From Varroa destructor (taxonomy: Eukaryota; Arthropoda; Arachnida; Mesostigmata; Varroidae): DNA of 64,000 bases. The notes under the pieces are model-generated. The model was not told the origin of the DNA. It ran no database searches and saw only the letters and a program-made list of their open reading frames with translations. The position numbers and the translations under genes were made by a program. How positions within the stretch are numbered: position 1 is the first letter of the stretch; every line of letters starts with the position of its first letter. Positions 11,801-22,600 of this stretch are shown here, one piece after another. The stretch spans positions 13,166,248 through 13,230,247 of the forward strand of contig NW_019211454.1 in the NCBI RefSeq assembly GCF_002443255.2, in the 5' to 3' direction.

Positions 11801-14800
11801 CGAGAATAATTTCATGCATTCGTTGACAATTAGCTATCTGTTTCCCGGCAACAAGTTTTTGTTGCCAAGGGGCTGTTTGGCGCCTCATTTGTTCAGGCAA
11901 CCCCACATTTGCTTTTTCCGATATATCGAGGCTGGCAGATTTCGACCTACTCATATTTCGTGATTTCAATTTCAGCAGGAAAGTGTTTACAGGGAACCTC
12001 ACAGGTGCGATGGTTTTTCCGTAATTTTCACTGCTACTGTTTACAGCGGTTGCTTCGTCATTGAACTCCCCCACACGGCTCCCAGCGTCCTCCCGGTATT
12101 GGTCAGTCCCCTTCTGCGGCAGAAGGACTTGTTCTGGTGCACGACCGATATCTTTATCGAATCGGTTTTTAGTGATTTCATCATCAGCGTCGCTACGGTC
12201 ACCATCATACAAAGTGAAGGATCCAATACCTTCGGCTAAGGCATGCCCTTCGCTTTCACCAGGAACCAGAGGCAGCTCTGTGTCCTTAATGCCGTAACCA
12301 CTCGCCATTCGTTTTTGTTGAGTCCTATTGTCACTATGTAGCGTTGGCGCCATTGTGAGCTGACTTCTTAATTGGTGCCACTGTCGCGCATACTCCATTT
12401 CGACTTGACGATTTCGTGCACGGGCCCGTTGCTCGGCCTCGGCCTCATATTTTTTCATGATGCACTCCCCAACCAGATAGTCAGCTAAGCGCGAGTTGCG
12501 TTTGACAGTTCGACCTCGACGCGTCATATTCGAAGTTGCTAAGGATGAAGACAATGAATGTGGCGATAACGGCAGACCGGTTTTGCTGACAGTCTACAAG
12601 GAAAAAATGTAGGATGGACATGGAGATAATTAAAATTAAAATAAACTAATATATAGTATAATGAATATTTTGTACAAGGAAAAGAATAAACTAACCTACA
12701 CAACTCTAAAAAAAACGACTAGCTCTATCTATTAAAAAAATATATTTAATCATAATTTTATGTGGAAATAAAATGCTACCTTATTGTTTTGTAGTATAGC
12801 CGTTTGTTGTTCTTGTACTTTCGTAATCGAGTCACTCGAATCGTTACCGCCGAGGACTTTGGGCCACTTAAGGACAGGCTCCGATGGAGACTGCTTCTCC
12901 GACAGCACTGCATCAGGTAGCAATCTCTTTTTCCGCTGCAGGTTGTTGATGTTGTCTCTATTTCCATGATCCTCATTAGCAACGGCAGCAATCGTATTTA
13001 GAAGCTGCGTTCGTCGATGTTCACTCTGCCGAACGATTTCATCCGACGTTACAACTGCCGAGGCCGCATATAGAATTGAGTTAAGCGTTAACGAGAGACT
13101 TGCGAAATCCTGTTGGTACTTCGTCACCGCTATTCGTGAACCCCTTTCAATGACAAGTAGAGATTGACGAAGAAGACGCGAGGCCTTTTCATCGTCCCAT
13201 GACTTAGACTTCCGTGCATCACTTGTGTGAAGAACGACAGGCACCAGCTCCTCGTCGGGCGCTTTAGGATTTTGCGATGTTCCTACTACATTGTCCGAAA
13301 TGGCCGTACCACAGATTGGAGTAGTCTTCACTCGATGCATCATAGATCGCTGGCGAGGCTCATTATCACCGTATCTAATTTCATGCGTTTTTAACAGCAA
13401 CATAAAAATATCAATGAAGCGTAACAGGCACTACTAGCATTCGGGATAATTCTAATGCTTGCATGAATCTGTGTATTGGAATTGGGAAATATATTAATTA
13501 GATTAGTATTATATTTCATGAACAGGTGCGGCCAACGTCTTATGTTCCGTGTGCCGCCGTAAATAGACAATGATATAATTATTTCAAAAAATTGTAAATC
13601 TTAATGTCTGTAGTTCCAATAAAGTCACAACGTCTTAGCACTTGCGTAATGTGACCTCATCGGTATTAAGCTGAAAATACCTGCTCTACTGTACAGCATT
13701 TTTGATACAAATAGTGAACGCTAATACGTACTCAAGGTCGTTAGAGTGGTCAACCAGCTTGTATGCGTGCGGAAAGTTATTCTTGACAGACGAATGTTGA
13801 CATAAACCCTCGGGGGCGGCTTCTATGGACGTTGCTGCCTCCGAATTACAGGTTCGTTCGGAATCTCCAAAAGAAGTAGGTAGTTTTACGCAAGACGGGG
13901 GTATCTTAAGCCTAAGAGGAGGGACAAGCTGGGGTTTCAAAACATTCTGTTTCTGGAAATTCGCTTTGTCAGTAACAGCAGAAGCCGGAATAAATGACAG
14001 TGCTGCTCTGGGGTTAGTGATTGAAGGAGCGCTGCTTGTGGAACCTGAACCTATAACGGCAGTTCCTTTTTTACCTTCTATAACTGGTGGTTTGTCAGCG
14101 ATGGATTTTAAGGTCTTCCTTTTTTGAGATTTTGCCTTTTCGGCAACAGCTGGCACAGATGAGGTCGTTAGGTTTCTAGTAATAGGAGAAACGGCGGGGC
14201 ACGTTGAAGCACCCTCTGTGTTTGATGAACCGTCAACGATCGCTTTAATGGCTTTCGGCTTTCGAGGCTTTGTCTGTTTCGCAGAGCACGTGTGCGAAGA
14301 CAGTGTCGTTGAACAGCTTGGATTCGCGGAATCGCTGCTTGTAAGGGCAGGTAAATCTGAAGTAAGCGCACCCTTTGTTGCTGAGGGACTGCTAGCCAGA
14401 ACGGTCTTTAGCAGGACAGTTTCCGTACCAAGTACTGATACTACAGCCCTTTTAGGAGAAATCGCTGCGTCGAGGTTCGGCGCCACTAAGCCCAGAAAAG
14501 TCATCTATTTGGGCATAAAGAAGTTGTGGCCATGTTGACACATGTTAGATTAGATATTTCAGCTACGTGATTTATAAATTAAACTAACTTGACCCACGTT
14601 TAGCTCCCCTAATAACTAATTTGAAATAATATCTAAAGTCTGGAAGCTCAAATACAAATCGGTATTTGCATTTTTGTTATATGTACCATATAATTTCCTA
14701 TAATTATAAAAAAGTGAATTATGGTGAAGTTTATATATATAAACTTCACCTTTACTTTATAAATAAAGTATAAATGCAGTATCCTTGCCGATCAGTATTT

Positions 14801-16617
14801 CTGTTTTAAAATAAGTTTCGGCCAAGGCTACACATTTTACCTTGAGGTTTCGGTTGCCTTTGAGGTATCTTTGCAATTCTGTAGAGGCGAACGGATTCCG
14901 CGTTGAATATACGCCTCGTTCTCGGGCCAACCGTTCTTCCTCTTCGACCAGCACCGCATTCACTAGGCTACGAACTACAGCTTCGACTATATGATGGCTG
15001 TGATCCGGCTATGCAAAATGAATATAAATAATATGAGGTTAACCGAACTCGAGCTGTTAACAACTACCATAGGTTAGATTATAGGGAAAAATATAATTGT
15101 GTTATTATTAATAATACCATTGCTATTTATCTGACACCAATATTTCGATCAACTGCAGATTTTTCGTTTATAACTAACCTCGTCATTTTTGGGTATAACG
15201 CTCTCTGCTGATTTCAAAGGAGACGACGATGAACCAAATGAGGTAACTTTGAGCTTATTTTGAAGGGGTTTTGAAGGTAACGTTATGTTGGTGGCTCTTC
15301 GGGTAGGGATCACAGCATTTCGAGGAATTGACTGCGCATTTATAGGGCTGCTGTTTATATCGATCACAGCAGCGCTAACAGACGGCGCAGGTGCTGCGGC
15401 TTCCACTGGAGTTGAATTTTTTATTGGAGATGTTTTCTTCGAAGGTACATTAATATCTGCACGCGTTCCCGGAGATGTGGCCTTTTCTACAAACTTCGTA
15501 TGCTTACAAGGTGTCCTACTTTTTACTGAAACCATGTTTTTTACGAGTATTTCATTTCCAACAGGAGTTGCAGTCTTCACATACGCGATGTTCTCCCCAG
15601 GCACCGTATTCTTTTCAGGTGTCCAATCCTCTATCGGTATCGTGTTCCCTGCAGGTGGACCACTAACAGCTTTTGTACACACATATATATATANNNNNNN
15701 NNNNNNNNNNNNNNNNNNNNNNNNNNNNNNNNNNNNNNNNNNNNNNNNNNNNNNNNNNNNNNNNNNNNNNNNNNNNNNNNNNNNNNNNNNNNNATATCAC
15801 ACGAATTAGTAAATATCAATGTCATTTATTGTACACAGTTTTACAAATGTACACAACAGGTCTCTAAAAAACCTGCACTTTTTTCTAATCAACTTTCGAC
15901 ACGCCAATTATTTTTCAGTAAGCACTCCTATTGACTGACGTGCGCTGTAAGGTACATTCCCAGTTTTTTTGTCTTTCACGGATTCAGAAGTGTCGAATAA
16001 CCTATATCAGCAACTTGCGCCGTTACAGAGCATGCGTACTGAATTACTTCATATATGTGTGAACGTAAATTCTAACATATTCCTTTATTGTCTTTACTGT
16101 ATTGTTGTCATCCAGTGCAGAAAACAGATAGAAATTCGAAATCACCACAGAACTGACTTGGTGTTCCAACAGTCTTTTCACTGTGCCTATCGTCCATGCT
16201 TTAATGGCATAACACTTTAGTTTAAGGAAATGCCGTTGTTTCGGTATGCTAAACAGCTCGCATTCTTCGTGTACACATTTTTCCCTGTGCATCTAAACAG
16301 CCAATTAATTTAGTCATTCTAAGAGATCTGTTCTTACCGATTTCAGATTTCGAGTACATCAAGGAGATACCTAAGCTCAAAGGTTCCGTCGAAATCGGTG
16401 ATTCTTTGAGTATTATCGGCAAAGAATGGCTTTCTATTTCCTTTTCTGTAACGGTTTTCAAACTTTTGTCAGCCAACGATGCTAGCTGAGATTTCCGGTT
16501 GGGTAGTCGCCTCAGCAGCGACCTGGTACTGCGGCCGGTTGTACTAAAGGGATTTCTTTCTTTGAGTACCTTTGGTGATCTGGCGACAGCCGTTGATGAC
16601 GGGAGAGAATCATCAAC
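7678..16617 (-). CDS. Large multi-exon gene of unknown function, 5' end missing; low-complexity, probably nuclear protein
   Basis: Nine minus-strand exons join with consistent phase into one frame of 5,274 nt (1,757 residues plus stop). In transcription order they are 16338-16617, 15179-15669, 14841-15008, 13732-14504, 12780-13374, 11733-12593, 11316-11507, 9281-10000 and 7678-8871. Every junction has GT donor and AG acceptor dinucleotides, and eight introns run from 170 to 1,315 bases. The first listed exon begins at an acceptor, so start codon and promoter lie upstream and were not found. The product is rich in Ser, Thr, Pro, Gln and basic residues. It has many SP/TP sites, several nuclear-localisation-like clusters (RKKR, KRPK, KPRKPK) and a helical basic segment near residues 1057-1160. 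I see no catalytic domain, zinc finger or membrane segment. A chromatin, transcription or cell-cycle role is inference from composition only. I do not recognise the family. Confidence 0.85.
9281..10000 (-). CDS. Unknown large protein, Gln- and Pro-rich exon
   Basis: The acceptor TTTACTTTACAG has a good pyrimidine tract and the donor is TTCTTG|GTAGGT. The exon is 720 bases, phase 0. It opens with a basic helix, KKAELTKRSLQNYRKRS, continuing the previous exon. A glutamine/arginine tract follows (KQQQRQRQQQCRQKK), then a nuclear-signal-like PTKRPKS. The remaining 150 or so residues are proline-rich with many SPP and PSP motifs. Such Q- and P-rich tracts are typical of transcriptional cofactors, but that is only analogy. 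Confidence 0.83.
10001..11315. other. Largest intron of the minus-strand gene
   Basis: This 1,315-base intron separates exons 11316-11507 and 9281-10000. A minus-strand frame at 10549-10944 stays open for 131 codons and has a CAG|GTTAAT donor-like site inside it, but no good acceptor. Skipping it leaves the main frame intact, so I treat it as intronic. An alternative or nested exon is possible but unsupported. Confidence 0.6.
11316..11507 (-). CDS. Unknown large protein, 64-codon helical exon
   Basis: The acceptor is TTTATTTAG and the donor is AAGCTG|GTAAGT, a strong consensus. The exon is 192 bases, phase 0 at both ends. The encoded segment begins NDVTAEEIKALEELNNLLYN and ends LLRYKKLLMWKNQRLKL. 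It reads as two amphipathic helices joined by a PGVVGAEEL turn. It runs without a break into the basic helix that opens the next exon. This is the most domain-like part of the protein, but I cannot name it. Confidence 0.85.
11733..12593 (-). CDS. Unknown large protein, exon with charged helical segment
   Basis: The acceptor is CCTTGTAG and the donor is GATGTG|GTAGGT. The 861 bases are phase 0 at both ends. The N-terminal part encodes RRGRTVKRNSRLADYL and then a charged helix rich in Glu, Arg and Gln (KKYEAEAEQRARARNRQ) that could be a short coiled coil. The rest is acidic to neutral linker with a basic Ser-rich patch near its end. A donor seven bases further on (G|GTATGG) is possible but would break phase with the next exon. 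Confidence 0.82.
12780..13374 (-). CDS. Unknown large protein, exon with RKKR basic cluster
   Basis: The acceptor is GAAATTAG and the donor is AATAAG|GTAGCA. The 595 bases start with one base completing the previous codon and end in phase 0. The 198-residue segment contains a possible helical region around SLLVIERGSRIAVTKYQQ and a basic cluster, QRKKRLLPD, that resembles a nuclear localisation signal. Confidence 0.8.
13732..14504 (-). CDS. Unknown large protein, Ser/Ala/Thr/Lys-rich exon
   Basis: The acceptor is CCAAATAG and the donor is CTTGA|GTACGT, leaving phase 2. The next exon completes a Glu codon. About 258 residues are encoded, mostly low complexity. Two similar lysine-rich blocks, KPRKPKAIKAI and SQKRKTLKSI, are each followed by Ser/Thr/Pro-rich linkers, which hints at an internal repeat. 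The long open frame on the opposite strand here (14218-14538) looks like a shadow, since this frame is the one that splices consistently. Confidence 0.8.
14723..14750. repeat. Perfect 28-bp palindrome in an intron
   Basis: GGTGAAGTTTATAT is followed directly by its own reverse complement with no spacer. A second small inverted repeat, TACTTTAT-AA-ATAAAGTA, follows at 14753-14770. Both sit in the 336-base intron between exons 14841-15008 and 13732-14504. The centre is TA-rich, but the GGTGAAG/CTTCACC ends are not simple sequence. Confidence 0.85.
14841..15008 (-). CDS. Unknown large protein, 56-codon exon
   Basis: The acceptor is TTTGCATAG and the donor is CTCAAG|GTAAAA. The exon is 168 bases, phase 0 at both ends. 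It encodes an ordered-looking stretch: a predicted helix with VVRSLVNAVLVEEEERL, then an arginine-rich segment with NPFASTELQRYLKGNRNLK. This is one of the few parts of the protein likely to fold, so it is a good query for a profile search. Confidence 0.82.
15179..15669 (-). CDS. Unknown large protein, exon rich in SP/TP sites
   Basis: The acceptor ACAAAAG lies immediately beside the assembly gap and the donor is GACGAG|GTTAGT. The phase joins exactly: the single G from the upstream exon plus CT makes an alanine codon. The exon encodes about 163 residues with at least eight Ser-Pro or Thr-Pro dipeptides (for example WTPEK, RTPCK, TSPIK, SSPLK) among Lys-rich spacers. This pattern is common in CDK- or MAPK-regulated disordered nuclear proteins. 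That regulation is inference. Confidence 0.82.
15694..15793. other. Assembly gap of 100 N
   Basis: Exactly 100 unresolved bases, flanked on the left by a TA dinucleotide run. The round length suggests a convention for unknown size. It falls in the intron between the first two visible exons of the minus-strand gene, so an exon could be hidden here. Confidence 0.98.
16338..16617 (-). CDS. Unknown large protein, first exon visible
   Basis: The acceptor TTATGTTAG precedes the exon and the donor ATCG|GTAAGA follows it. The 280 bases are open throughout and end in phase 1. The encoded stretch is basic and Ser/Thr-rich, with a short RSLLRRLPNRKSQLASL segment that could form an amphipathic helix or nuclear signal. 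There is no in-frame start at its beginning, so at least one upstream exon must exist. I searched about 3 kb upstream without finding a clear partner. Confidence 0.8.
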
Positions 16618-19600
16618 CTAACATAAAGCATGAACAATTAGAAAGAAAAAGTTTTCTGTTTACTGTTACAAACTGAAACGATCATGCTAATGATCTTCGT
16701 TCAAAAGAAGATATGTAGGGATTCGTCGAGGCACACGTAAGACGAATCCCCACATAGAATCGCATGTCCGTTGTGCCGTGATACATACCGCAACATTGTT
16801 ACAGTTTACACGCACGCTATCATAGTCATTTTCTCAACTGACACCCGCGAAGAAAATTATCACATGGAAACAATATTCACTTGACAGTATATATATATAT
16901 ATACCGCTAAAGAGCATAGCAAATCGACGACTGAGAACTGGTGTGATCCTCTATGAACGCGTTAGCTACTCTAACGAGTCGCAGTAAGATGGCTGACTGA
17001 TCTCAATAAATTTGTTGCTAGTATCATCCAAAGATAGGCCATCGTCACCAGCATAGCGAAGTCCATTTGTAAAGTACACAGCCGGCATTCAGAGACACAA
17101 GTATACATGGGACTAAGGTTGTTTTTAAAGTGTGGCTTTCGTAAAATCAAATAAAGCACATCATTTCGTTTTCCTTTTTTTTCGTAAGCACGTCGTTTGT
17201 TAAAGTGGCCAGTTTAGTCCTGTTTAGCAAAATTCAGCTGTATAGCAGCAGTGAGGTTTTTCAGACCAGTAGTATAACAACATGAAATCCAGTAAAGAAA
17301 CAGCCCTGTGTACTAATAGTTTGGTTATGACCTTTGCATAGGGAATCCGATGACTCTGGTCTAGTTGAAGCGAACCTAAAGCATGAAAGATTAAGTGATT
17401 CATGTCGGTGTCACTCACGAATGAACTGCGTAGTGCGTTTCACACAAAGTCCCATAACAAGGTGGGCAAAATAGGTAGATGTCATCGACCAAAAAAAGCA
17501 GAAAAACCAGTTTCCTATCACCAGCGAAAATTCACACGTAGATACTCAATCCCGTGTCCTCAAAATGGGTGTTATAGTTTCGATCTTTTCTATTGGCCGG
17601 TTCACCTCTTTCACAGAGCCCTTACAGAGAGCTTATTGCATCAAGCCTCATGTCTACGTAAACAAATTCTTTCTACAAACATAAGAGAAATCGTTATAAC
17701 TAACAGACAAACGACATGGTTTCTTTTCACAAAGTGTTTCTAAAGTACATGTTTGACAGCTACGAATTATTTCAAACTCAATTTATTAATTTCTATTTTT
17801 AACCAGCGTAAATCATTTTGTCAAAAATAGATAATAACAATACTAAGTCGACGATAAGGCGCGGCGCGTTCTGTGTACGCGGACGAACAAGGATATATAT
17901 ATCCCAACGGTAATCTATCACCGATAGCTAACTATAATACGTACCTTGTGTTTAGTTTTAGGTACCTTTATAAGGTGCATAAAGCCTGTAACGAACAAGA
18001 TAACAGAAGTAGGTCAACTCCAAGGCTAAATCGTAGTGGCCAATAATGCAAGAGCTGCATTTGTATCTGCTTTTTTAGTGAAAGAAAAAAGATGACTCGT
18101 CCCGCAACTGGTCACATTACGAAACGTGTGCTGCATGTCTTGTTAAAAAAAGAGCATTACAACTGAAAGTAAGTAATACAGCGTACAACAAAAATCGAAA
18201 AATGACTCATTTTCAATACATTGACTCGACCAATGAATAAGCACAGCCTATTATTACTTGAACCTAATATGGTCTTCTTATTGAAGAAATGCTTTATTAA
18301 TTACGCTGCTGCGTTTAGCAGCCTGATGCTTAACGCATTCCATCGGCAAGGATGACTTCCTAAGTTCAGTTTCTAGGGTGGACTTGCCGAGAAAATATTC
18401 TCGCTTGCTACTTATCAACTTTGACCATCTTTACTCCGCTAAAAAAAAGTTTTCTGTTGTAAAATACCACGTGATAGCTGACGCGTGTTCTATTTGCCTT
18501 TTGGAATAGGCCTAGCCTATGCAGTTCGTTTTAAACTCTTTCTAATGTTTAAGGTATTGGCAATATATGCACGCACCTGCCACATTCGTGTGAAGCGTGA
18601 ACGGTGTCGGTGCGCCCTATCGACGCACGATAGTCTATAGTGTGAACGATTAACTTCAGAACAAAGAGGGTCACAATAACGTATTGAAGGATAATTTCAT
18701 GCTAGACAGCGATAACTACCCAATCCCAGTACTATTAAATCATTGCGATTCTATATTTCTATTCTGTATCTAATGCTCATTAATGCAGATATACACTTGT
18801 TGCGTAATATATGTGCGTACGTTTTTTCTCTTTCATGCACCGTGCAATGTAAATCAGCTGATTGACGGTATACTTCTCGATGAGAACCGTCCCGCTGTTC
18901 GAGAAATCCAATTCCATTGTATCCATACTTGTAACGACTGGTACGAACCCGAAAGTCCGTTTTATTTGTCGTTTATCATCACAATATCGCCGCAATGAGG
19001 CGAAAAACCTGAGTCTACCCTGCAATAGCAAACGCATACACATAACCCAACAATAGCATTATTATTATCTGTTTAGCTATATGCCAATAATGTCATATGA
19101 GGAAAAGAGTAGAGTTTCAATAACTTTAGGAACGTACTCGATTTGACCATTTACAGCCGTTTGAGGAGTTCTCGTTTTCCCATGCAGTTCAACATCTTGT
19201 AGAAGGAGAAGAAGTTCTAAGTTCCTATCAGCTTTACGACAGAGAGTCACGTCACGTAATGGGTACAATTCGTTCCTATTCCCTAGCCTTTCGAGGTCCC
19301 ATCGTCAAAGCAGAATGAAGCCCACAATCCATACAGAAAGTGGTATAATTCAAATCGTTCCGATGTGCCATGCTTAAACAAAGGGAACATTTCTAACAGA
19401 ACCTCAGACTACGCACTGTGAACTTAGCTACACTGCGGCAGGCAAGATAACGCCAGATCATCGGCCGCAAAGCTTACTGGTATGCGCGACTCGCAAACTC
19501 ATTTACCCACAGTTTTCCCTGCTAAACAAACAATTTTCGGCACACATTATCGCAGTCCGAAATATAAAAGCGTGCACCTCGATCACTAACGACCTTCCGG

Positions 19601-22600
19601 GAGTACTTTAAAAACGTTTTACATTGGGTAAAAACCAACAATCGCAATAAATAGCATGCCAATATTAACTCGTATCACCTTCAGTTCACTCCATCAGAAT
19701 CCATATTTGATTTATGTATGAGAATTTCATCCGTATGAGTTTTTGAAGCCAGCCTGCACAAAATTACCTAAAATGCCACGCCTGCCTACTTTATCCAACG
19801 CCTTTGCATCGCTGAAGGTTAATACGAGCATTCAACTCTGCATTTCCACACCCTCGAGAGCAAATACGCCTCTGTGTGGGATATCGGCTATGAGATACAT
19901 CTCGCAAAACATAGAAACGCGCAAAATAGCTGAAATTATTCGCGCGCACATCTTTCTCTCTCTCTCTCTCTCTCTCTCACTTTCTCGCTCTCGAATTTTC
20001 CTACAAATTTCTGTGTACATAAAGCTCATCTATGGAACTGGCCCGCAGAGACTTACCAAGGCACTTCCACGCAACAGTATATAAGCATTTCCCTTATCAT
20101 CAATGCGGCCATGCGGCCATAAAGGCCACTGCAACAGTCAGCTTCGCGGTCTTAACGCCGCACACAGAACTTCAGCCCAGTACTGATTCACAACGACGTC
20201 ACCCTGTCCTGTGATCTGACCAGCGTGAGGCGACCACTACTATACGGACCGCTTTTTCAATGTCGTTGTTAGTTGTATTTCTCGTCGAGATCTAGTTGTT
20301 TCCGATATAATTCATTATAAAGGAATATATAAGTTGCGTATTCCGATTACGCAATTTGCAGTAATTAGCATAGCCATCATCATCATCGTCATCGGCAACA
20401 TAAGCATCGTCGCCGTCATCATCACCGCAATAATAAACAAGCAGTGAGGACTAGACGGCTTAGGTCAACTTTCAACAGCGCTCGGCCAGACACACTCATA
20501 CAAATCTTTCTCGATTCGATTGTGGGTTTGCCTATGCTTTGGCTGAGTCCATTGCCGCCTCCTGAATCGACGCTGCCGTTGTCGCTGCTACTGCCGCTAA
20601 CAGCATTGTGATCCAAAATGGCGGAGTGATACAACACTGCTTTTCAGGGGCAGGAAATGTGACACGTTGTCAGTTCAGTTTCCCGAGGGGTTGTTTGGCA
20701 CAGGACGATGGTCAAGAGTGGTCTGGGGTAAAAACAACTTGCCTGTTATCTTCACCGCCGCCGACGCGTGCAACGACCTAGACCGATGGACATACGCACC
20801 AGATCCTCGGCATGAATGTCTGTCTGCTGTATAGAAATAGTGATAATAGACCAATAGGGTGTTTGCGTAGAGAAATGAAAAAAAAACTGCGTTTCTGTCC
20901 AAATGGGCGCGCATTTTTACGGGTAGCGCGCATCATGTGATGGGAGCAACCTATTCGTGGAAGCTATGTTACGGTTAATATCTGGGGCCATGAAACTCTT
21001 TCATGTAAATGACTTAATGATATTAAATTTTTATGCACGAAACTTACCCTGCAAGTTTTCTGCTAGTTGCTCCCATGTGGGGCTCGCAACGCTTAGGTTA
21101 ATGAAAACACAATGTTAATACAAATGCGTCAGTTAAACAACGAATCAGCGGATACTGATCCGACAACAATTGCGTTAGCGAATTGATGCATTAAACCGTT
21201 CGACACTTTAGGCAAGGCGATATTTAACACATCAACATTTATATTTTGACTAAAATTACTACAGCGGGTTAAACTTCGGCTGTAATGCAGTGGTCAGGCA
21301 AAAAAAGGAGAAGTTAGGTATACAACAGTATCTTTTATTGCATTGTACGAGATTTATGGCCATATAGAGCAAGGCCGACGATTGGAAAGAAAATGCACAG
21401 CATGTAACTAAAAATTTATGAGCTTAGACATTCCACACGTGCTTATAAGCATCTATGTACGTATCCATAAACAATTATATAAAACTTAGTGCAAAAGAAC
21501 TGATTAATGCCATGTTTTGTATCATGGCTTTAACTAACTTAAAAAATATAAAGTATGAAAAATCAAGAGAAAACGTACGGTGATTTTGCAAGGAACTCCA
21601 AAGATAGCACTGAAATACTATATACGGGTTGATAAGCGTAGAGCGGTAATTTCCTTAAATTTCTTCCGCTCCTGATGCATACAACAAGACACTTCAATAG
21701 TAAAACTCTCATTTATACTGTGTTCGTTCAAAAGTGTTTCAGTTTTATGTTATCTGCTGCATCAGGCTGTATTGTAAAGTGGTGAAGGCCTAAAAAGACC
21801 TATAACCTACTTCTAAAAAAGCGAATTTCTAATTAAGAAAAAAGGTGCCAAAAAGATATCAAAATTAACTGTTCCTTTTCTCTTGTTCCACGTGTGGTTT
21901 CGGTAACAGGACCGTTCTTTATTATAATAAAACCCTATCCTGTTATTTGCACCCTCTGCCAATTGTCGCGGTAGGCAATTGACAGAGGATTCATGTCTTT
22001 CACTTACTGGCACACAGGTCACTGTTCCGATGTCAGATTGTTTTACTATAGAATAACAAGGACGAGCATACTGATCAAATCAATCACCGGCCGTTTCCTT
22101 GGTAAGACGAATGACTAACTCACAGACAAATAGTTAGTTTACTGGAAAAGTCAGTGGGCGTCTTTCTGAATGGATGCATTTTTGGCCTTCCTCGGTGTGG
22201 CAGATCACGAGAAATGTCAATAAAAAACACTTCGATACGTTAATGCAGTGTAATGCTTTCTAGGGACACAGCTTGAAACATCAGACAGAACATACGAACG
22301 TGCAGTTCAGGTCAATGGCGAGTTCCTTGATCGATGTCACGAACAAAAGATAGGGGCCAAGGCGACAGCAAGCGTTGCTGCTATGAGAAACATCAACACG
22401 GCGGTGGTGCGACAACATGGTGATGCGAATTAGATTTGCTAAGTGATAGGCCTCTTCGAGAGAGGACGAAGACATCCCCCTGTAGCGCGATATGGAACAC
22501 TGTCTTGTCTGCATTTGGAGGCACAAAAGTAGCTGGCAAATCTACTATCAGATTAATAGAGAACCTGTTGATACTAGAAGAATAGGCGGATGCGCTTCCT

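Noticed and set aside
13825..14538. Long plus-strand frames opposite exon 13732-14504
   Set aside because: The minus-strand frame is the one that keeps phase through both splice sites. The plus frames reflect the biased composition of that exon.
20422..20637. Minus-strand frame with SSSDNGSVDSGGGNG
   Set aside because: There is no ATG in frame before the Ser/Gly run and the preceding acceptor is poor. Triplet-rich 5' UTR or promoter sequence explains it as well.
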